Assembly (NCBI GenBank): GCA_026874595.1
Contig: CM049309.1
Location: forward strand, 11,212,576 to 11,276,575
Origin: Sipunculus nudus
Lineage: Eukaryota > Annelida > Sipuncula > Golfingiida > Sipunculidae
Direction of reading: 5' to 3'
DNA length: 64,000 bases
The notes under the pieces were generated by a model. That model was given only the letters and a program-made list of their open reading frames with translations, had not been told where the DNA came from and ran no database searches. The stretch's first letter is position 1; the number at the start of each line of letters is the position of its first letter. Position numbers and translations under genes: made by a program. Positions 24,228-34,800 of this stretch are shown piece by piece.

Positions 24228-24545
24228 CCAGCGGCGTAGGTATTAATGTAGTGAGGAGAGTCCTGCATGTAATCCGTTCAAATACGTTATGGATTTGAAT
24301 TGTTTTAAAGCAAATTATTAAAAATGGGTGTTTTGTTGTAAGGGCTTATCGGGATAAGTAATATTTTGTAAGCATGTAAGATGTAAACACAAGGTATTTC
24401 CTTGAAACGTAACAAATATTGATTTTAAAGTTTGGCAGTTGAGAAAAGTAGTCCCGGCCGTTCTACAAAGACTAATTGGAAGAGGTTCGTTTTGAGTGAG
24501 CCTAGAAATAACCTCTGGCGGAAGGGTGATTAAGAAAAGGTAATG
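24228..24545. repeat. Dispersed repeat family F, copy 1
   Basis: Colinear with 63668-64000: ggcgtaggtattaatgtagt, aaatacgttatgg, ttatcgggataagtaatat, ccttgaaacgtaac, and acctctggcg occur in the same order with similar spacing. Confidence 0.6.
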
Positions 24546-24756
24546 CACTGAAGCTGATGACAATGTTGACGTTGCCGTTTGAAAGCCATCTTAGGGTAAT
24601 ATCTGAAATTCGTTATGCATACTGACTGTTTAATATAAATATTAAGTTTTGTGTAGGAATTCTCTCCTGTAAACACCGTATACTGATTAAAATAAAAAGA
24701 AACCACTCTTTACAGTCATCTGTAAACTCAGGCATCTCATATTCAGGTAGTTCCTG

Positions 24757-24915
24757 GTCCTCAATGCGGATCTCAACTCCAGGCGTATCCTTGTAAATTA
24801 TGGCTCCATACCTCTCGTATAGAAAAAAAATCCAATGTCCCGCGGCTGGTGACTTTATTGGGCAATATATTCTATACTTTTGTATTGTGACTCTCCAATA
24901 TACAATACACAAGAT
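24757..24915. repeat. Dispersed repeat family G, copy 1
   Basis: About 160 bp shared with 31448-31605 (caatgcgg.tctcaactc, ctccaatatacaatacac), both next to AT-rich microsatellites. On the minus strand this copy reads as an open frame with an acidic stretch (VEIRIEDQELPEYEMPEFTD) that I cannot assign. Confidence 0.5.
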
Positions 24916-25438
24916 ATATATATAAATGTGTGTGTGTGCGTGTGCAGATAACGCCTCTCAGAAAGTACAACAGCTCATTCACACAATTAATTTAAAGTCA
25001 CAGACGGTTGGATTGACATGACCAATATAGTACTCCAGCCAGACCCCAGAATTTGGCTCATAGGTACCATTTTGGTAAGAAATTTTTACCATGTGTGCTT
25101 GATAGGTATACATGTGTAAGTAATAAAAATGCCTGATAGCAGTATGAAAATGGTGGCTGAAAGTGAATTAATGAATGTTAAATGTCGGATGACGTATATA
25201 TTTTGCATTTTTATGACAGGGATAACAGAGTGATTATAAGCCTCATACTACTAAATATGTTAAATGTATCCAGTCAAATTTGGCCTCAAATTATAGCTTA
25301 AACCATTCGCTTCAGATTGTGTTTGTTGCGTGTATGTTGCTTAAGTGATCCCATGTTGCTTAAGTGATGTCAAATGTAATCCTGCACAATAGCTTTAAAC
25401 ATAACCTGTCCAGTTACGTATCATTTACGAACAATAGG

Positions 25439-25600
25439 CAGGCGCGGATCCAGGATTTTTTGCAGGGAGGGGTAAACGGGTGTCATGCGTAACAATTCTT
25501 TAAAAAAAAAGTTCGTTGGTTAAGAGCGGGGGGGGGGGGGGGTGTCAACCCGAAATAACGATGGACTTTTCTTTTCCCGCATCCCTGAGAAAAAAAAAAC
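25439..25600. mobile_element. hAT-like terminus (caggcgcggatccagg) with poly-G
   Basis: The start caggcgcggatccagg matches the TIR of the intact MITE at 47914 and is followed by a 15-base G run. The other end was not found, so this is a fragment. Confidence 0.4.
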
Positions 25601-26125
25601 ATTACGCATGATCAATTCCATATAGAATCCTTCTACCGACTTCTAAAATTTGTCTTTAAGTTACTTTTAATTTTGCTGATCAAGTTTCACGATTTCAAGT
25701 GTTTGCATTTTTCGTTATGTCCAGAACCAGCAATATACGCACATGACTGGTATGTCAGTGTTAGTTGCAAGTATCGCCACTTATGTTGATTTGGGTGAAT
25801 CACAGTGATTTTTTTCCAGTTCTTCCTTCCACTCGAGTCAGGAAAATATAAAAATAGCTTTTATGTGATGGATTTCTTAGAGTTATTAGATTTATATATG
25901 AGTACCAATTTAACCTGTTTATTTTCAAAATGATAGAGTTATGGACCTTGATATTTCGCTTATTGTTGTATCTGACATTTGAGTTTGCCTTCGATTTGTA
26001 TTGTGCTTTACTAAATATTGAAATATTGATCACATGACGTAAACGTATATATATGAAAACTACAGATGGCACCATTTATGTTAACCTATCTTCTGCGAAC
26101 AAAACTGGAATTTTCACGCTGAAAA

Positions 26126-26818
26126 TACGCTCCCGAGGCAGCGGAAATCTTACGCTTCTAAAGAAGCAACTGATTTTCACGCTGCCAGCTTTGACCGTTT
26201 ATGATATATTTAGACACCAGATGGTGGTTCGTTGTCCGCTGAACAAAACGTGCGTATGATGTGACAAGCAGCCAACCAGATGCCAATAAACAAACACGCG
26301 ACAGGCATCCTGGCTCCGCCCATAGCTGCGCTTCAAGCGCCGTTTGAAGACAAGTTTACGTTCGAATTTTAATTGCTCCTTCTGCATTCTCGCATCATCG
26401 ACCGATTCGATTTTGACAGTATGACTGTGTTAGCGTAGCCATGTGTCTGCAGAACTAAAACCAGCCAGCGAGGTGTGCACGCAGCCTTTGTTGTTACGTT
26501 TCGTTTGAATAACAGCTCACCGACCGGGCATCCTATGTGCCCAAGGCCCTAAGTAAACCACGTCTGCGACAATTCTCTCTGGGCCTGTGGCTTGTTCATA
26601 CGGTTACCGGGGCGATGAGCTGTCACTCATAACGAAATGAACATGATTGGCTCCATGTTTTCCTCGCTTGCCCGTGTCTCCCAGCACAAGGTCTCATCTG
26701 ATTAGACAAAAATACAGTGCTCCCTTCTGGTGTAGCAATTCAGATTACGAAGTCATAACAAAAAGCGCTGACCATATAGGATGTTGGCCTATAGTTAAAG
26801 CGCTATGTAAAGAGCGTA
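26126..26818 (+). mobile_element. Non-autonomous DNA transposon family C, copy 1 (9-bp target duplication)
   Basis: 693 bp bounded by a perfect 9-bp duplication cgctgaaaa (26117-26125 and 26819-26827), with short terminal inverted repeats tacgctc/gagcgta. It is more GC-rich than its surroundings and homologous along its length to 45196-45894. Nine-base duplications fit Mutator-like elements. No transposase is seen. Confidence 0.85.
26199..26387 (-). other. Small open frame shared by both family C copies
   Basis: A 62-codon frame beginning MQKEQ and ending IWCLNIS is matched by a 61-codon frame in the other copy (45636-45821). The two differ by about a dozen residues and one whole codon. It could be chance in recent copies or a transposon micro-ORF; no domain is recognised. 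Confidence 0.3.
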
Positions 26819-26827
26819 CGCTGAAAA

Positions 26828-29800
26828 GAGTTAATTTTTATGTAGCTTGGCTATTATGAAGGACTTCAGATATATTGGTATTTTAAGTTTCACCCTATTA
26901 TTTCATCATTATTCGCGATAATGAACAATGCAAAACAATAATGTTTTAAGTCACTTTTTGCGAAAGACAGACTGCAATTATCAGTGACAGCTCGTTATCG
27001 CTTTATGTGTAGATATAAGTTCTCTTAAACTCTTTGTGAATTAAAAAATAGATAACTGTGACCAATATAGATTCAGCTGAGCATTATAACCCGTGGGCCA
27101 CTTTATAAAGTTTAACATTAAATTAAACAGAAGAAGTATCAGATAAATATGTTTTAGAAATAGTATTTGTTAACTTCTGCAAAGTGTCACTGTTAAGCGA
27201 ATATTCGCTGTGTGCTAAAGGCTCCTAAAATCATTGTTCGTTACTTAGGCCCTTGTTCATTTGGAACCTTCATATTCCAAACAAAACTTTCAAAGAATTA
27301 TTCATTGTTTTAAAGGGTAAACTATCAATATCATAAACATCAGTTCATAATCATATAATATGCAATCACGTTCTGGCGAAAAATAAAACCAAAAAAATCA
27401 GATGAGTTTTATATTGCATTTATTAATCCATGTCATATGGTTGGAAAAGGTAGTTCCGAGTTGAATATGTAAATCATATCATTTTGAATTATTTTCCCGG
27501 GGGCTAATATAAGTCTATTATATTTAGTACTTATTTCAAGCCAAACTACAGTGCCAAATCAGTTAAGGCCATGGTGTTAAAAAAGTCATAAGAAAGTTGC
27601 ACTTGCGAGGGAATTAAAAAGAGCATTTTCATTTAAAAAAGAAAATCACCATGAGAATGACATATTAATCATTTTCCTGTTTATTATCATGTTCATTTCT
27701 AATGTAATGTTAAAATAAAAGAAAAACAATACAACTATTTTATAGAATATGAATTTTCAAATTGTGACCTAACAGTTATAATTATATCATACTAAGCGAA
27801 AGATGATAGTCTCTCAAGGGCAAACCATAAATAATTTTAATATTGTAATTTTTCGGCCAGCACAACAGTTAGTGATTTACATCTCTCTCATGCCTTTATT
27901 GTAACAAGGACATATGTTTTTTTGATTGTTTAGAATAAAAAATTTATTTTAAAGATTTAAAACAAAATGATATGAATAGCACTCTACAGTGCAAGTACAA
28001 GTATGTCTTCAAACCCGGTAAAGGTGATTGACGCTGGACTGTTAGGGTTTTTTTGTGACAAACTCCCTGAATTCCAAAGTCAAAGGAATGGGAGTTAACT
28101 TAATTTTGTTCAGCAACTGATTTTGTTCTTTAGCCGGGCTTATCGTAAGCATTTAATATTTATTATTATTCAGAAATTTTAACAGTATAAATAGATGTAA
28201 CTCAGAATGAATAACTTACAGCTCTGTTTCATACTTAGTCCTGAAACCAAGGCAAAACTGCATCATCTACAATAAATATCTATGATGCGACTTAGGCAAA
28301 CTTTTAAAAGTACATTTACTCCTCTTGCTTTAATATTATAAGGTTATATTGCAGATATTACCAAGCAAAACATAATAACAATATCCCATTGAAATAGTTC
28401 AGCAACATAACCAATATAGACTGAAATTACGGCTCTTTATGGTCATGCATGTAAGCAAACTTGGCCAAAAGTGCAGATGTGGCGGCCTAGTTTGTACGGC
28501 ACCATTTGTCATATATACACCAATACAACAAACCTACAATAAAATATATAACTTAAAATCTTTGTCTTCACTCTTTCTTTTTATAAACCAGGCACGTGAA
28601 TGAAACATACATTTAAACAGCGGCGTACCCGTGCTTGCAACACGTGTCATGTGTGACATGGGTTTTAGTCTGTATTGAAAATGTCTGCTCCGATAGCAGC
28701 AACGTGGGATATTTGGGAGAATTAACTAATCAGGGTCCGATAAGGGCGAGGGGATACGACAAGAGAGTACTCAGAGGACATCGTGCAGGCATGAAGATTT
28801 CTGCGGACAGTTTGATGACAATGCACATATATCGGCTGATTGGGGCGGAATGACGCCTTTTTGCGACCACGCCCAAACCTAAAATATATGTTTTTCCAAC
28901 TGAAAGACTTCAGGTTTCATTAAAATCTTCATAAAAGCCAATCAAGTGACAGCTGGTCTTATCTAACTTCTCGGTTGGTTTTACATTATTTATTTAAAAT
29001 TGCTTAAAATATGCAAATTAATACGGGGCACAGTGAGGATAAGTCTTCATATTTTTAGAATTCCTAAATAACACGTAAGATGAAAACAATAAATGCCAGC
29101 TACCACATGACACCAAATTTATTTTAAAATAAGCAACATATTAGATAGTAAAAATAAATAACATATATGTGCCGCAAAACTGCAATTTTGGTGGCAGTAC
29201 ATTTCAAAACAGGCTGATGATTTACAGAAAGCTACCACTTTCACACTGCTATAAAGCATTTTTATTATCTGCATACATACACCTTTCGAAAAAAACATTG
29301 ACAGCAATTATCAACTGTTTGGAACCGGTTATCATTATGGCTGATGTACTAATACATTTCGTGATGAAGCGATCCCGTTTTGTTTACCACTGAAAGCAAC
29401 TTACCGTCTAAAGTTTTCTTATTTATGGTTTTTGGGATCGCTGTAGCGTTAACGGATGGTGCTGCTTGCGAAAGGATTCGCACATTATCCAAAAAACATC
29501 CAAAATTTATGAACTGATGTCCACCAATGTTCTAGAGATACCCTTGGCTCAGCCACAACCAAATGCAGATACGTGTCACGTTCACACTTGACTAATTTTC
29601 AACTATTCATTACACCCCTTGTATGAAGTTGCGCATTTATATAAACATATACCTTGTATCGAGGTCTGTTGCATAGTTGCTTTAATGCAAAACCCTGCAC
29701 CCTATCCACAACAAGTGGTTGACATAGAGAGAAACCATGGAATAATGAGATAAAGAGACGACACAGTTCAAGAAAAGAAGACGGAAAGAAGTTTTCTAAT

Positions 29801-30836
29801 GCGATCATGGATTCACATAAGGTATTTGATATGGTCTACTTTACACCTAGATAATTCATGTGAAATTTGTTCTTACGCAGCACATCGGCAACTAGTATGA
29901 TAAACAAAGTACAAAGGTTTGCTTATTGGTATATAAAGTGAGAGTATATGAACATCATGGCGTGCACACGAACAGGTGGACAAGTTCCTGATAACAGATG
30001 ATACACTAACACACACAGACAAACACTGGATCAGGATTCATTGGACACTGCTCATCAACGTATACATATATACATGTCAAGAGAAACAGATCAATGACAC
30101 TTGCTGGCCACTTCAAAGATCGTAAAACCACGAGACAGTGCAAGTATACATTCTTAATGAGTGATTGATTAGGGTGAGTTCACTTTGACCAAAAGGGGTT
30201 TTAGCAGAGAACTTTAATACCCATGTTGACATTTAGAAAATAATAGGTGGAACTACAATCATGATTATAACCCAATAACAGTGATATTCAATGCCCGTAA
30301 GCTCTAAAATGTTGCGTTGATATTTTATCCTTATTTATCTAACACATAGCTATCAGAATATACTTCAAGGTTTGTTATTTTAGTCAAATGTGTTTTAGTA
30401 TTAGTTTTGCTAACGCGAAGTGCAAAGTTCAGTACACTTTGTTCGAATATAATTTAGCACACACCTGTAAATAAACACTGTCACTCATTGATTCAATGTT
30501 TTATTACACATACATAAAATCAGTCCGTCTACATGTGTACAATACTATTTAAATGCAGTAATTGTATGGTAAAATACTTTTAGTTGTATATCAAAAAGTT
30601 GTTTGTATATATGTTCTGGATATTAAATATATAATAACATTTATTATAATAAATGAGTATTTTACACTCTAATGGCTGCTTTCATTCTACACCGTATAAT
30701 ATTTTCATTTATACGTATAAATTTCATTTGGAAAAGTCTATTTGTTCGCATTTGACCATGTATGAACAATAACTGTGGCGATAACGCTAAGGTTAAGTAT
30801 ATGGAAGGCTCTGGTACCTGATTGGTCTGATTTTCA
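26828..30836. other. Intergenic, upstream of the aquaporin gene
   Basis: AT-rich non-coding sequence holding the presumed aquaporin promoter and 5' UTR near its right end. I cannot point to a convincing TATA box. A CAGCGGCGTAcc hAT-like terminus lies at about 28619 without a visible partner. Confidence 0.35.
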
Positions 30837-31200
30837 ATGCAGAGCTACCCTCCCCCGAGTGAAATGCGAGGTCCCAACAAAAGGCAGAGATCGTCAAAGG
30901 CTTCGTACAGTCCATTGAACAGAAGAGGCGCGATGGGTCGAATAGCGATAGGCACCGAGGAGTTAAAGGACTTAACGTTTTGGAGAGATGTTTTGGCCGA
31001 AGGCATAGCAACGTTTTTGCTAATGGCGGCGCAGTCTTCTCTCCCCTCCTTCACTGACCGGAATTTGATGCACGTTGCCTTGGGAATGGGGTTCGTTGTC
31101 ATGGTTATGGCTGAAGCTTTAGGACCTTTTGGAGGCGCCCATATGAACCCGGCCGTCAGTGTGGCTATGCTCCTGGCAAAGAAAATCTCAGTTCTAAGAA
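30837..31200 (+). CDS. Aquaporin exon 1
   Basis: A 364-nt coding exon ending in phase 1 at donor GTGAGT. It carries a basic N-terminal tail, helices 1 and 2 and the first NPA box (AHMNPAVS). Confidence 0.9.
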
Positions 31201-31384
31201 GTGAGTGAAAATATATTATATGCACTTTCAAAGAGCATTTCCGTTAAATATTAAAACGTGTATCATTTAGTTTATTTTTTTTTTTGTTTTTAAACTTCCA
31301 TTAGATTGTTCCAACCTTTTTTAATAAAATTTCTGTCACATTATTAATTAAACTCTGAATCCTAAGTTGTAATTAATAATTAGA

Positions 31385-31448
<64 letters not shown>

Positions 31449-31744
31449 CAATGCGGACCTCAACTCTGGGCGGTTCCTTGTAAAATATGCATGGCTCTAT
31501 ACCTCTCTTATAGGAAAAATTAAACGTTCCGCTTGTGATATTTATTGAGATAATTTATTCAGTGTTTATATCATATGACTCTCTAATATACAATATACAA
31601 TACACATACACAGTCACACATACCCACGACTGTTTTTTGTCATTGTTCTTTTCACGGAAATGAAATAAATAGAGTGAAACCATCATGGTGAGCTGAGTTA
31701 ATGATGTATGTTGCTACATCGATGTACATCGGTATACACGTGAA

Positions 31745-31814
<70 letters not shown>

Positions 31815-34800
31815 TGCGTGTGTCCAACCATATTTCTATACTTTCGCCGTCAGGAGATTTGGCCTTGCTTGAATGAGTAGGTCCTGTATGCATTTCAATT
31901 CACATTCACCGGTGTCTCTACGTACTCAGTGTTCTTGGTATAAGCAGAGCCAGATACAATTATTCCTCCGGAAAGAGGAAGGCTTTCTGCTGAAGGAAAA
32001 TAAGTGATTATTAACTTGGATCTGAAAAAAAAATCTATCAGAGGGTAGAACGTATACAGCGCTGTGGTTCCGAGTTCCACTTCGCATTTTTACGTCAACG
32101 ATTCAACAGGACGTTCAAGGTAACGTTGAGCTAGTAACGTACTCAGACAATCGCTGTATAATACAAAAACTTCGTTGATTGAAGTATAAATCTACCGAAA
32201 CAAATTTTATCAGATGAGTAGTTCTATATATGCTTCAAAATGATAAATTCATTTTTGATCTGAAAAGAAAGTTGTCTAACTTTTGATATGAGTTAAAGTT
32301 AACATAAAACCTAAGCGAATATGCCCTAGATGCAGGCCATGACTTGTACATTATTACTTATCTCTTACGGAGGAAACCTGAATCAGTAAAGTTCAATGAT
32401 AACTAGAAATTTGCTTCTAAGGAACACAAAGCCCCCACCATGTGAGGCCATTCCTATTGTGGGATGTCCCAAAACCCTGATTGCATTCACCTATTCGGCC
32501 CATATTCATAGTTTCATTCGTGCACACGTGACTGAGCATTTGTGAATATTCCTTGACGACGTTTCTGAATCCAAACCATGTGCCGGATCCACACCAAGAT
32601 CTTATCGATTCTTAGTTGACCCATTCCCTAAATGGCCTGGAAAATTCATGAGATCCCGATCATAATTGCCTGAGTTATGTTGTCAACAATCACACACAAA
32701 CAAACAAACGAGGATGAACGCATATCCTCCAAGAGGAAGCGCTAATAGATTATTCTTACACTGTTATCCTTCATTTCAATTTTTTTAGGTAACTTGTTAC
32801 CATCGTCCGCGCACTCTCTGTCTGTCTGTCTGTCTGCCTGTTTGTCGCAAAGGACAATTTGGCACATTTAGGGATTAAATTGATCTATAGACATGTGGTT
32901 GCATGCTTCTTTGTCGTCTTACATATTTGTATATATAGTTTAAGTACATGATAATTTAGCGAACTAGAAAAAAATGTTATCCGAATGCTTATGTAATGTG
33001 GTGATTGAGAAGTAACAAGGATAGCTCAAATTCACTCTTGAACCCTAGTGTAGGCTTTAATCATCAGAAAACTGAACATATGACCTACAAAGAAAGAAAC
33101 AAAAACTACTACTACTACACATGCACAAGAAACAAAAAACTACAATGACTGCATAGAAATGAGTTCATACAGGTCACAACATTTTCCCCCTCTGGGTGGA
33201 AAAAGGTCACAGATCGTGTTATTTAAAACTAACTTCTTGAAGACAAATGAGAATCTGTTCAGTAAGGGACATTCTTAAAAGTTAATCTTTAAGATTCTGG
33301 GCCGGAGCAATGCACCGGTAGGGTAAGATTTAGTATTCTCGTCCAGAGCGAGTGCATCTGGCAGGGACAGAGTCCGCAGGGAAGTTTACAGATTGCTCGG
33401 TCTGTAGAAAAGGAGTGAGTGTCTTTGGCTGAGCTGTAACAGGGGCACTTGGTGTGACAGCATCTTTGTTTGCAGATTCATGGTCCCTGTCTGTTACATC
33501 AGGAAGAGCAGATTCTTCATTTCCAACAGTGGATGGACTCGGGTCGCCCCTAGGTGCCAGGTGTCTCACAGAAACGGTAGTTTCACGCCCATCAGGTAAA
33601 CGAACATGGGCGTAAGCTGGATTAGCAGCCTGCAGTAGGTCAACCTCTTCTACTAGAGGTTCATATTTGCTAGCCCGAACATGACGACGTAGTAGCACCT
33701 TCCCAGGTTTGGTCAGCCAGGTCGGAACAGAAGAACCACTTACTGAACGGCGTTGATGCCCGAACATTCTCTCATGTGGAGTTGCATTGGTTGCGGTACA
33801 CAGCAGGGATCTCAGAGAATGTAAGACATCTGGAAGCATATGTTCCCAAGCTGCGACAGGAAGGTCATGGGACCTGAGAGCAAGATTGACAGCTTTCCAG
33901 ATAACACCATTGTACCTTTCAGTCTGCCCATTTCCCTGCGGATTGTAAGCAGTTGTACGGCTAGTGGCCACACCTCGATAATGCAGGAAGTTTGTTAGTT
34001 CTGATGACATGAATGCAGTTCCTCTGTCAGAGTGAATATATGCTGGCAATCCAAAAGTGGAAAAGAGAGATGTAAGACACTTAATAACAGAGTCAGCATC
34101 AACATTAGGACATGGATAGGCCCAAGGAAAACGTGAGTACTCATCAATGACTACTAACAGATAGCGGTTTTTTGTGCTGGAGGGCAAAGGGCCCTTGAAG
34201 TCTATGTTGAGTCGCTCCAGTGGTTGGGTGGCCTTTACCAGTTTGCCTTAAAACTTCTGATATCGAGGTTTAAGCTCAGCACAAACAGGGCAAGAACTAC
34301 ACAACTTGCGAATGTCATCAACTGAGTAGGGGAGGTTACGGCATTTCACAAAATGAATCATTCTAGTCACTCCTGGATGACACAGAGATTCGTGGAGATG
34401 TTTCAATGTTTTCTGATCACTTGTAACCATGGAGCACTGAATGCGAGAGAAAGTATCAGGTGCTACATTCTTCTCTCCTGATCTGTACACAATGTCATAA
34501 CTGTAGCTTGCGAGTTCAATGCGCCACCTTTGGAGCTTTTCATTCTTGATCTTTCCTCTGTTCTGTTTGTCAAACATAAAACTGACAGATCTCTGATCAG
34601 TCACTAATTGGAAATGATTTCCAAGCAGGTAGTGTTTCCACTTTCTCAGTGCTTCCACGATAGCGTATGCCTCCTTTTCTACAGCTGGATGGCGGCGTTC
34701 AGAGGCATTCAGTGTTCGTGAGAAAAAGGCAACAGGTCTACCATTTTGATTGAGAGTAGCAGCAATCGCAAACTCAGAGGCATCTGTCTCTACGACTAAG

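Noticed and set aside
34187-34250. Programmed frameshift between RT and integrase
   Set aside because: The integrase frame is in the same register as the upstream frame; only a stop codon separates them, so no frameshift is needed.
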